Of a stretch of DNA of 64,000 bases, positions 1 through 11,000 are shown one piece after another. How positions within the stretch are numbered: position 1 is the stretch's first letter; each line of letters begins with the position of its first letter. This DNA is from Diabrotica undecimpunctata (Eukaryota > Arthropoda > Insecta > Coleoptera > Chrysomelidae). The DNA lies in contig NC_092806.1 in NCBI RefSeq assembly GCF_040954645.1, forward strand, positions 4,092,001 to 4,156,000. Direction: 5' to 3'. The translations under genes and the position numbers were made by a program. The notes below the pieces were generated by a model. It ran no database searches. It worked only from the letters and a program-made list of their open reading frames with translations, and was not told the DNA's origin.

Positions 1-1585
1 TTGGTTAATGAACAGTTTGTTACTATCTACTGAGTTCCCCCACAAAATTACATTGTAGCACATGTGGCTGTAAGCAAGGCTATAATAAACGTTCATTAAT
101 GCCGAGATTGGTAGTGTGTTTTTAATTCTAGATATAGCATAAAAAGCTTTATTCAATTTCATGTTCACTGAATTCACTTGCTCTGACCATTTGAGATTAC
201 AATCAATGAATACACCCAAAAACTTTGTAGAGTGAGTGGAAGATAACATATTGATTCTATCACGGATGGTTAAGATATAGTCATATTTAGATGAGTTGTA
301 TGAATGAAAATAAATAATTTGCGTCTTGTCAATGTTTAATATTAGTCTGTTGGTATTACACCAGCGTATAAAGCACTCAACAACAGTCTTCATTGTCATT
401 TTTAATTCCTCTAGTGTACGTGCAGAGACTATTAACGAGGTATCATCAGCAAACATTGATATTATAAGTGCCCTTATGTGATCTGGTAGGTCATTAATAA
501 AAATTAGGAATAATAATGGTCCCAGCACGGATCCCTGTGGTACTCCTTTATTTGTCGTGTATGGTTCTGAGCTTGATTCTTTCATCTTAAAAACACTCTT
601 CCTGTCACTTAAGAAATTCATTATCCATTCTAGAAATATCCCTCTAAAACCAACATTATATAATTTATTGCGAATAAATGTTATGTCTAAGCAGTCAAAA
701 GCACGTGATAGATCAAAAAATAGTCCTGCCACGTGGTTTCTACTATCTAATTCATCATAAATACGCTCAAACAAGCTGCATGCAGCCGTGAGTGTTGACT
801 TTTTTGATCTAAAGCCGTGTTGGGTTGGAGTTAATAAATTGTATTCTTCTATAAAATTTAACATTCTGTTGTATACAACCTTCTCTATTACTTTTGAAAT
901 TATGCTAAGGACAGATACTGGTCTATAATTTGAAATATCATGAGGGTCATTCTTTTTGAAGATTGGAATAACTTTTGCCATTTTAAATATGGATGGAAAT
1001 TGGCTGGTTGTTATTGAGAGATTAACTAAATGGGTTAAAGGAATCGATATATGATCACTTATCAGTTTTATTATTTTTACAGATATGTTATCAATACCAG
1101 TACTAGGCTTATTTTTTAGTTGATCGATTGTATTTTTTATTTCAATTGGAGTTACGGGTAAAAAGAAAAATGTTTTGTTACACATTTTTGAGGTAGTACA
1201 AGAAGAAGGTAACGATGTGCCAAAATGAGTTTGAAGATTGTATTCTGTAATTGTAGCAAAATATGAGGCAAACGAATTAGCAATATCACAAGACTTGGTA
1301 ATAATTTTATTATATTATCATAATGTAGAATAATATCAGACCTGTTCTTTTGCCTACCAGTTTCACTGTTTACTAAATTCCAAATTGTTTTTGGTATATT
1401 GTAAGATTGATTAATTAAGTCACTATGAAAGTTTTTTTTAGTATTTATTAATAGAGAATTATATTCTTTTTTTGCCTGTTTATAGGTATCTTGAGACTCG
1501 AGACTCCCTATATTTTTTGCTATCCAGTGTAGATTTTTTAGTTTTTCACTAGCGTGTCTTACCTCATTATACCTCTATACATCAA
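1..1585 (-). mobile_element. Jockey-like LINE reverse transcriptase, truncated at both ends
   Basis: Read on the minus strand, about 1300 down to 1 is an open frame of non-LTR reverse transcriptase. Visible motifs in order are NYRPVSVLS (near 935), FFDLSRAFDCLD (near 700), GVPQGSVLGPLLF (near 530) and the palm motif FADDTSL (near 450). They are followed by the thumb-region stretch KFLGVFIDCNLKW. The region upstream (1320-1585) continues the same protein (IPKTIWNLVNSETG) in another frame, so there is a frameshift close to 1315. The element runs off the window start, so its 3' end is not seen. It is an old copy, not a host gene. The jockey/CR1-type assignment rests on motif style only. Confidence 0.85.
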
Positions 1586-2593
1586 GACTTTTACTACACA
1601 CTGTATTATACTAGTATTCAAAAACTGTTATCGTTATATTAGCGATGACGATCGATTTAGTAACGAATTATCAGACACTTACGGCAGATGGTAAATGGAC
1701 TTATTACATTATCTCGTGTCATATTAGTGTACATTAAATATGTAATTTATACATATTTCCAATTGGGTTAACGATGCACAAAACCACAAAACCGGTCCTG
1801 GTTATAATCAAAACCCAGCTACGTCACGGTACTTTCATTTCTTGTTATGCGTTGAGTGCCTCAACATGCTAAACATTTAAACAATTGGTAAATATGTTGT
1901 AAATATTTACAGTGTATATTGCAAATTAAAGATAAAATATAAAGAAAAAAATAAATATTTTATATTTGGTGACTATTTTTAAGGTAATATTTTTCTTTTA
2001 ATTTTTAATTAATTTTTTAGTTAGTATGGCACGATCAAATAAATTTATAATAAATTATATTTGAACAAATAAAATATTATTCGATAAATGTGTAACAAAT
2101 AGGGCATATAGCAGATATAATATTTTATTCATGTTAATCATTCATATTTTATTTTAAAAACTACTTAAATATTAAATTTTCTAAGGATCAAGGCTTGTTA
2201 GCAGGTTGCCTCCATTCTCTTTTATTTTGTACCCTAATATTCTAATTTCTAACTTTTCAACATTTTTATGCAGTGCTATCCGCCATTGTGTTCTGAACCA
2301 TCCGCTTTAATGCTTTAAAGTGCTTTTCTCTGGCTTGGTACATTCTCTATACATTTTTATATATCTTTTGGGATCTAATTTAATCCGTTATCAAAGGATC
2401 GTTTAAATTTCCATTATTTCATTAGTTGGTCTTCTTTGTCACCTTCCATTGTTTTTCATGTATTATATTGCATTTCCTATATTCTGCGTAGTATTTTGCT
2501 ATTCCATATTTCAATTTTCTTTTCTGGATTTTTTTATTATGGCCTATTTCGGCTAATTGAAATTTTCTGTAGTCGGAAATTGTTACTATTGAA
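1586..2593. other. AT-rich spacer, no gene seen
   Basis: About 1 kb of AT-rich sequence between the LINE and the piggyBac element. No open frame with family resemblance, RNA gene or clear repeat was recognised. Confidence 0.5.
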
Positions 2594-3580
2594 CCCTTTC
2601 ACCACTTAATTTAGTTTTACATGTAAGGGACGGAAACTATTCAGTTTTATAATCAGAATAATTAATTTAAACAAATTATGTATACAATTAGTCGTAAAAT
2701 TCACATTTGCCCGTTCTAAGGAGGTGGGAATTTTGTCTCTGAGCTGTAAGTTTCGAAAAATTGGATGAATTTTATAGCTATAAATTTCAACATAAAGTTT
2801 AAATTTTCGTTCAAAATTTGTTCAAATTTTACTTCTTAATGTTTATAAACAATGGAGATATGATTTTTTTTTTAAATAGTCCTTAACTTCGTTCCTATTG
2901 GTCATAGAAGGCTTTTTTTAATGTGAGTTTTTTTATCAGCTATCCAATGGTTTTACGTACAAGTCTGTAGCTTAAAAAATATAGAAGTTATTACAATTGT
3001 TTATCAGTAAAAAACATACCCCCTTTTCAAACGTTTATTTTGTAAATAATTTCGATGAAAACGCAACATGCATTTAACTTCTGAGATAGTTTAAGTCTTA
3101 AAGAATCATATGAAATTTGCTAAATGTGTCTAGCATCATTAATAGAGCAAGTTCAATATTTTAAATATTTACCCTGAGGGATAAACAAATTAAATAAATT
3201 TTAAACTATTTGACCGATCGGGGGGAAATTTCGCCAAATTTAAAAGAGAATTTTATTTTGTTATTTTATTTTGTTAAACATTTTATTCTGTCAATAAAAT
3301 TTATAAATTAGTTAAAAAAACTGCTTTTTTGCAAGTATATCTGTAAATTATTTATCAATTTTAATTTAAAAAACGGGAATAAAAAAATATTCTTGATATA
3401 AAAAAATGATATAAATATTGTTTATGTAAAATATAAGGGAAAAAAATTAAAAAACCCAAATTGTGACCATAAATTATTGTTAAAAAAAACGCAATGTAAA
3501 AATACGAGTACTTTTTCATCTATTCGTCATCTAGTAACCCCCACCTATGTCTTAAAAGCTTCAGATATCTGCGAAAAATT

Positions 3581-3584
<4 letters not shown>

Positions 3585-3617
<33 letters not shown>

Positions 3618-3837
3618 AGGATTTCCACAGTTTTCACTGTATTCCTTCACTCAACCGTTTTCTCCAATTTTTCCTGTTTAGTCAGTCCCCTTCCTGTAGG
3701 TTTCTTCTACTCATTGCTTCGTCCACCTCATCTTCGGAAAGATCTTCGGGGTCTGCCTCTCTTTCTTCTTCCTATCGGGCTCCACTCTGTTATTCTATTT
3801 ATCCACCGATTTTGGTCTGCTCTTCTGACATGTGCTC
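3585..3837 (-). mobile_element. RTE-like LINE 3' tail inserted in the piggyBac element
   Basis: The minus strand encodes a LINE C-terminal stretch (RWINRITEWSPIGRRKRGRP) ending in a (TA)n run at 3584-3615. An 11-bp direct repeat AAAAATTAGAT flanks it at 3574-3584 and 3838-3848. That is the target-site duplication expected of a 5'-truncated LINE insertion, and the (TA)n is its 3' tail. Confidence 0.75.
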
Positions 3838-3874
3838 AAAAATTAGATTTTCTGTCTAAATCATAGGTCTAAAT

Positions 3875-5158
3875 CATGATCTTTTGATCAGCCAAATCAA
3901 TCCCTACCATATATCTATTGTAAAATACTATAGCTTCAGGCCAATCAAAAGTGCATTTTTCGCCTGTTTTTAGTTTTCTTTCAATCTGTGATAAAGATGG
4001 CTAGTGGCAGTTTGATAAAAGTAAAACTTCTTTAGTGTCCTGCCATCTAATTGCCATTACGCCTTTTACATTTACCAATGAATCAGATTCATCTCTAGAT
4101 AGCTTCTTATCAATAAATTGTGGCGTATTCTTTCTGCGCTTCATGTATGTATCAACGTATGGAAATTCAAGATTATTCATGTAATTAACAGTGGTAAAAA
4201 AACTATCAGTACACAAACATACGTCTTTTGATTGAAGGGTTTGACATAGTGTCGCTAGCCCCTCTCTTCAAGAGTCCCCTCCAGTGCTATGAGTTTCTTA
4301 CGGCAGTAGATGTTAAAGTCGTATAATATTTGATACCTCTCTTGATTGGTTTGTTTGAGAGATGATCGCCATTTAAATTTTACCATCGTCTCATCAATGG
4401 ATTGGTAAGAAGATTCAAATCTTGCCTTTTGAAATCGTGTTTTTTAACAGTTTACGACGTCTTCTAAATTGGATGTTTTAGAATAATTTTGAGGTTTTGT
4501 AGGGTCAGTATAATACATTTTTGAAAGTAGGAAAATACACCGATCGATAGCATTTTTTATTATACTATTTGACAATGATTCATTGTTGGGCCAGTGATGA
4601 AAAAAACTCGGCACCCTGCTATAGGACATCACAAGAGTGCAGCCAAGTACTATCATAATTTCATACATCTCCTCGCAGTTAAGTATCAAATTCTTTTTTC
4701 CTTTTAACAGCTTTATACGTTTATTAGTACTATCAGCCATATGTGTAAACAAGGAAACTAGGAAATAATTTTAGAAACACATCTAGCTCAAAACACTGTC
4801 CGTTGAATTCCAAAAAATTGACACACTTCGTTTCCTTAGGCAATTTTCTTCTAGGTAAAAAATGTTTCGAATGTATTTTCCAAGTTACAACATGCGTGTT
4901 TACATTGGGACTCACCTCAGTAGCTTCACCACTCCCATTATTACCGTTTTCTTTGTTCATTAAATGGCGTTCATCATCGCTGCTTATATCTGCTTCTTCA
5001 GTACTGCTGTTACCTTCCTCCTCTTCGTCGCTCATTTGAACTCCTTCACTTCCATCTTCGCTTTCTCCAGGAATATAGTCATACTCATCAGATGCTGAAA
5101 ATGGTTCTTCTTCAGAATCAGTTATATTATTTACAGCTTCTTTTAATTTATTTTTCAC
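3875..5158 (-). pseudogene. piggyBac-like transposase, broken
   Basis: The minus strand carries an acidic N-terminus (about 60 residues of D/E/S), then ELDVFLKLFP, then TNKRIKLL and a DDE-domain start. The first catalytic-Asp motif survives as SIDETMVKFKWRSSLKQ (near 4390). RWQDTKEVLLLSNCH is near 4010, and the third catalytic region GIDLADQKI is near 3890. The pieces lie in at least three frames. The stretch between the first and second catalytic regions is much shorter than in the family, so part of the core is deleted. The cysteine-rich C-terminal domain was not found. It cannot code for an active enzyme. Confidence 0.8.
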
Positions 5159-5295
5159 TAAGACGCCGATTTCGTCTCATATCTGAAAGAGAAAAAGTTT
5201 ATTACTGATGGGTAATTTTGATCCCATATAAAATTACTGTACGGAACAAACGATCCCACTAGATTATTATTTGCTAAAATACTTGACACTTACAT

Positions 5296-5996
5296 GTCAC
5301 GCCAGTTTGGTGGGCGCTCTCACTTAGCGAGAGCGCCCACCAAAGTGGCAGTGACATGGCAGTGACATAGCACGAGCATGGCACTGGCGTAGCAGCTAGC
5401 GCACACTAAAGAAGTGTGACATTTAATACCGTTTTGGGTACACCCTTACCGGAAAGAGATGTTAGCGCATAGTGGATTTAATATATTTAAAGAATTAAAT
5501 ATGTATTCTGCAAAATTTCAATCCTTCTCCAAAATTCCGGACTTTCGTTGTCATAAATACCTGGAAATTTCTCAATGAGAAAAAACGAATATTAAATTCT
5601 GGGCTGCCTTCCATATTTAAATTTTTCAACAAACACATATACAAAATGCAAGTCACGTGGCAAAAAGTAGAACAAGCTCTATTTTTACGACGTGACTTAG
5701 CAAGCTGCATGACGCCACTGTCACTGTCATTTTGGTGTGCGCCAAATTATTCGTTTGCATTGGTTACATTTTAGTGAGAGTGCCCACCAAACTGGAGTGG
5801 CAAGTAGCAAATACAAGCGTCTAGCATGTTACTTAAAATGTAACCAATGAAAACGAATGATTTAGCACACACCAAAATGACAGTGACGTCATTAATTCTA
5901 ATTATTTGTTTGCATTGGTTACATTTTAAACAACATGCTAGATGTGTGCTACTTGCTACTTGCCACTTGCCATGCCAGTTTGGTGGGCGCTCCCAC
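5296..5996. repeat. Fold-back (palindromic) repeat cluster
   Basis: A hairpin at about 5296-5360 pairs two arms of about 27 bases around GTGGGCGCTCTC and GAGAGCGCCCAC, with a loop of about 7 bases. Further right, 5717-5773 (TGTCATTTTGGTGTGCGCC) is inverted at about 5836-5888. The motif CACCAAACTGG at about 5788 is inverted as CCAGTTTGGTGGGCGCTC at 5973-5991. GTTTGCATTGGTTACATTTTA occurs as direct repeats near 5753 and 5909. This looks like one or two fold-back MITEs inserted upstream of the piggyBac transposase. Confidence 0.7.
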
Positions 5997-6158
5997 AGGT
6001 TAGGAAATTCAATCATGTGATGACACCAGTGTTGCCTATTGACGAAAGTAGACTATAAATTACTTCATTTGTACGTAAAATCGGTTATATTTATATTCAT
6101 CAGTAAACATGAACTAGCGGCCAGGAACTAAAGTCCCCCGCAATGGCGAAAGGGTTAA

Positions 6159-7104
6159 TATAATTTCAATCTCTATTATTTGCGTATGTATATAGATCCG
6201 CTTAATCTCAAAAACCCTTGTATTAAACCTTTTACATAATGCACAATTGCACAATTAAATATGTGTGTCTTGCATTTAAGATTGACGTTAAAAAAACGTG
6301 AAAAAAACCGATACATTGTTTCAGTAGTATTGAAATGTCGTGTGGTCAGAGATCTGTTGAATTAATTCAAATAACCATAAAAATTATTATAATTAATAGT
6401 AGAAATCTTTCCTGGATTTCACATCTATAATCCATTCTATAATCTAGTACTTAAAAATAAAAAAATTTCACGGTTTTATAAAGCGATTACATTAAAAAAC
6501 TTCAATAATCAAAGTCTAATCATTTTATCTGAGTATCATTGTTATTCTAATGTATTTACCGTTCATTATCAACGAAGACAAATTATTTATCAATCTTACT
6601 ATTGATAAATTGACTATTCATAAAAAATTTAAGATTATAACAACGGTTTTTTCAATATCTATCTGTAATAATAATTACTGTTCCGTTTGTGCATCGTATG
6701 TTTCAATTATTTTAGTAATATTTAAGGTAAGAATTCATTGACATAAAATATTTTTAAAGAAATTGTTTCTTTCAACAATCGATTTTAATTATGTAAATAT
6801 TTTTTTACCATGAGCTGATATAATTATAGTGGACGAGATGTAGGTTGTGGTAAGATTTATAAAATAGGCATAAAATAAAATGCATATCTTTACCGTGGCT
6901 CAGTGCTTACCAAAGTACCAAAGTATCTTGCGTAAACAAGTAATCACATGAATTAATTTTGTATGCCTACTAAAAAATGTACATTAATACATGTTTCCAT
7001 ACAATATTTATTAGTAATAAACTTTTCTGTTCTTACTGTATATAAGTATTTATATATTGATTTATGTAAAAACACATTTTGATACAATCCTGCTATTTTA
7101 AGGA
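6159..7104. other. AT-rich 5' flank of HGSNAT, nothing recognised
   Basis: No family-like coding sequence was seen. A 63-codon frame at 6550-6741 has no recognisable domain and AT-driven composition. Promoter or 5' UTR exons of HGSNAT could lie here but no specific signal decides it. Confidence 0.4.
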
Positions 7105-7330
7105 CATGGTCATCTCGCGTGGAGGTGATGTAAACTGGTCACCGAGATCGGACGATTTAACTCCGTTAGACTCTTCTTTATTGGGTTTTCTTAAGTCGCA
7201 GGTCGCATGTCTTCCATAGCCACCTCAAAGCCAATGTGAATCATGCCATAGATTAAATTTAGCCTGATTTATGCGCCAGAGTTATGGAAAATTGAACAGT
7301 TTGTATGAACGCCAACCAGCGGACACTTAA
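7105..7330 (+). pseudogene. Mariner-type transposase C-terminal remnant
   Basis: The plus strand reads about 38 codons of the signature WSPRSDDLTPLD followed by LGFLKSQV. In mariner/IS630-type transposases this surrounds the last catalytic Asp (WPPRSPDLTPLDFFLWG-type block). Only decayed fragments follow (VMEN, ERQPADT). No termini were found. Confidence 0.6.
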
Positions 7331-7751
7331 TCGATGTTATTTTCCATAAAAAATTGCATAAAAACGTCTTTCAAACGAATAAAATTTTCTCACACTTTGT
7401 TTTAATTAAACTTAAAGGTAAAAAGCTTCCTCTTCTTCTTATATTAGACACTTTGGTCTTGTTTTCACCGGTTTTGAGCTTATATTTAAGCACCTTTGAA
7501 TGGTCTTCCTAGTGATCTTCTGTCTGTTGGTTTCTAATTTCTTGAGATTCGAGCGATTCTCTCTCTACCCATTCTCATGCTCTCTATCAAGACTGATTCC
7601 ATTCTCAACTTTACTATCTTCCCTAACATCATATGTCTTGTATGTTACAAAGATATCTTATTCGGTCGATCGGTATTTTATCTCTTAGTGTTTCCCATTT
7701 TTAACGTTCTTAATTCTGGAAGCAAAGATAGAAAGTGCTTGATTAAAAATT

Positions 7752-7758
7752 AATGTAT

Positions 7759-7831
<73 letters not shown>
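7752..7831. repeat. (TA)n microsatellite
   Basis: About 80 bases of nearly pure TA dinucleotide, ending 47 bases before HGSNAT coding exon 1. Confidence 0.9.
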
Positions 7832-7833
<2 letters not shown>

Positions 7834-7890
7834 TACTTTATTACTATTTAAGTTGTAACCAAGATATGCATTTTCAGGTAGTCCAAGAAA

Positions 7891-8046
7891 ATGAAATGGT
7901 GTTTTATAGATGACTATGATGTAAGTGACTACAGAGGATATAGTTTAGCCAATTTAACTTTGGATCAATATTATTTGAACATCGAAGTTGCTGAAGATAT
8001 CGATAAAAACGTGTATTTATATACACTCAACAAAGAATGCTATCAG
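7891..8046 (+). CDS. HGSNAT: HGSNAT coding exon 1
   Basis: 52 codons, starting [10 protein letters not shown] and ending NKECYQ before gtattt (phase 0). It carries [10 protein letters not shown], typical of the start of the lumenal domain. Acceptor-like AGs lie at 7876-7877 and 7880-7881, so the exon may extend 5' as UTR or be joined to an upstream exon. Confidence 0.85.
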
Positions 8047-11000
8047 GTATTTAAAATTTTATACATTTACATGATTATTAGTATTTTTGATATACTTTCT
8101 TGAGATTCTTGCATTCAGGTATAATCTATTTATTTTATATATATTGAATATCTGGATTCTAATAAAACTATGAGAGAAATGCCCCAACAAATAGGTTGAG
8201 AATTCTAAAAATCGAATCTACGTCTTGAGATTGAGAACTGTTGAATTTAGAGAAATAAAAGCAAAAAAAAGAAAAAACAACGTAATTATCGGATTACAGA
8301 AAAACACTGAGGAAACAGAAGCTACACAGAAAGAAGAATTAAAAAAAAATAGGAAAGAAACGACAAAGAAAGCTCCTAGGAGCGTTGAAGTTAGTCCAGA
8401 AATGTTGAAAATATAAAAAAAAAATCAAAAGGATAACTATATGAAAGAGACTGAAAAGGAAACAAGTAATAAAACATCTGATAGAATCAACTAAAAGTAT
8501 AACCGTTTTAAATTCGTTAAATCTGTATATGGAAATAATACATAAAATAAGAATATAAAATATGCAATCGCAACCATTTAAAATAACGCAAGGAGTTAGA
8601 CAAGGAGGTAGCTTAAGCCCAATACTTTTTATAAATGTGATAGATGAGATAGTGAAAGAATGTATCAAAACTTTTAACAAATACTGTATAGAATGAAATA
8701 GAATGCAAATGGTAAATGCAAAGTGTTTTCTGTAAAATTAATGAGGTCGCTGGTTAAATGAAATTAAAATAATAATTGAAGAAAAAATGCAATATTTTGA
8801 CTGTAAATAAATTAGCGAAAAACGCAAATATTAATTGTGAATAAATCACGAAAATTTGCTGGCTTTACTCATTACTGTCATCTGTACAAAGAATAAACTT
8901 ACCTCTGAAATGTTGGTGTATTAATCGTGGTAGCCAGTGGAGTAGAGTTGTCTGTGTCCGTCGCGGCGCCATCTGAGGCACAAAAAAACGTAACCTATCA
9001 ACTGGATACGTTTCGTTCGCTGTCTCGGTAGAAAGTGTTGTCTTGAGATGATCAAAAAATCTTCTGGCAGTTCCTGGGTGGTCTGTGGGACAAGTGCTCC
9101 CCCATAAATCAGCGCTATTCTATGGTGCTTTTGAATGGCGATAATCTTACTTAATGGTCACTGAAATATGATTCTTTACAGCGGTTTCTGTGTGCTGACC
9201 ACATAATATCCAAAAACAACAAAAAATGTCAAAGTCTTTGAACTTAAAAACAGACTAAATGCGTTTAACCCAGTTTAACAATGCGATTTTACGAAATAAC
9301 AGGAAACAATATATTTTAAAGCAAATAATGTACAATTAAATAGATCGTATTATAGTACAGTAAAAGACCAATATTAAATGTAAAATATGAAAATAAATAC
9401 AACATACTTTCTTGCTCCAAAACGAATGTTATTAAGAACAGCTGAACGTATAAGTGTAAAGAATATACATGAAAAGATGGATATACTAAAAATATACTAT
9501 AATAACTAAGTGAGAATAAAATATGGATTGACAAACAAGCAACGGTCATATTTTGACCACAGGACATTGTTGAATGCCATCTAAAGCTGAGCTCAAATTA
9601 CCAGTGCTTACAATGCCATCACTTAAAAAGAATAGCGTCGATTTAGTAGAATTTTTCGACCTACTAAAATAGGAAGGCTGTATCAAACAGAATACCGTTG
9701 GCCTCCTTTATAAGAATTCCGTGGCGTGCGAAAAAACAAAAAGAACAACAGCGTCGAAATCTCGGCGTGGTGTCGCATTTCAGCAGAGAGTCCTTAACGA
9801 CAGCCGGGGAGTAATAATATTTCGACGACCTCCACGACTAACACAATCAGAGAGATGATAAAACACGACTAACACAATCAGAGAGGTTTTCATTATAAGG
9901 CATATAATGCCGACTAGAGCGTGGTATCAGTTCTTATATGTGTTTAATACGATTGGCACTTTATGGGTAGAAAAATTAGCTCAAGGGAGCGCAATCGCCG
10001 AATCAGACCAAACATCGGAAGAAGAACCCTTTGACATATGTGACTAGATCAGCCAGCAATATGGCTGCCAAGAGCTCCAATCTTGTCGAATCAGAACAAG
10101 CATAAAAATTGGATGAGACTTGTTGACAAAAGTGACTAGATCAGTCAGCAGTATAGCTGCCAAGAGCTCTGATCTTGGAATATATGGTCTTGTGTGGAAA
10201 TAACACTAGAAATGTAACACATATAAGTACAGAGGTCAGTTGTATCTGTTCAGATATTTCATCATCCCAGGATACATTGATTGCCACAACGGTTGTAGAA
10301 GACGTTTGAGTAGCAAAAAGACATGGAAAAATAAAAACAAGAGGATAAAAAAAATACGACTGATTTACAAACGAATAGCCCGCTTTGTACAAGATTTGTC
10401 AAAGGGACGAGAAGAATAAGAAAAGAAGTCAGTCGTAGGGTTCCATTTTATGCTCTCACCGTAACAATGGAAGGTTCCTCTTTGTCAACGAACAAGATGT
10501 CAAAATGTCTGAGCTAAAGCCTTGAAAATAAAAGAAGATGGTTGCTGACGTTGTTGATTTGTCTAGTGGAAAACCATCGAGCTTTAAAAGCTAAGCGAGT
10601 GCTCACTGCAGAAGGTGAGTAGATAAAAGAGAATTACTTGAAGCATGATTCTGACGGAAGGCCGTCGAGATGGTTGCTGGCATATTGCCTAGAGAAAGCT
10701 CAAAACAAAATTGCCTCCCCTTTTCTCACTTGCTCACTGCAGAAGGTGAGTAGATAAAAGACTTACTCTTGTAGAGGTTTTTTAAGAGAAATAAAACAAA
10801 TAAGTATGTAGAAAAAGTCTTGAAGAGGTTTAGAAAAATCCGATCTCCAGAAAACTTCCAAAATTCCTTATTTACTTTAATTTGTCGATACGTTTGCTTT
10901 ATATTGCAAATGAAATAACAACGAAAATATTGAAAATTAAGTAAAAAACGAGATGCCCTTTTAGGATCAGTATAAAAAGCGTCGATTAGCGACACACCTC

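Larger units (their letters stand above)
2594..6154 (-). mobile_element. Decayed piggyBac-like element (about 3.56 kb)
   Basis: The left end reads CCCTTTCACC next to TGAA (a mutated TTAA). The right end, reverse-complemented, reads CCCTTTCGCC and is followed by an intact TTAA at 6155-6158. A broken piggyBac transposase lies between them on the minus strand. The matching termini, the TTAA-type target and the coding content agree. Two later insertions sit inside: a LINE tail (3585-3837) and a fold-back cluster (5296-5996). Confidence 0.75.

Noticed and set aside
6550..6741. 63-codon plus-strand ORF upstream of HGSNAT, a possible missing signal-peptide exon
   Set aside because: It has a hydrophobic stretch but no resemblance to HGSNAT N-termini and no fitting donor site in the right phase was identified.
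8880..9110. Possible minus-strand exon or LTR primer-binding-like region (ATGGCGCCGCGACGGACA and a CAGAG|gtaagt donor)
   Set aside because: No paired LTR, no coding partner and no second splice site were found, so neither reading is supported.
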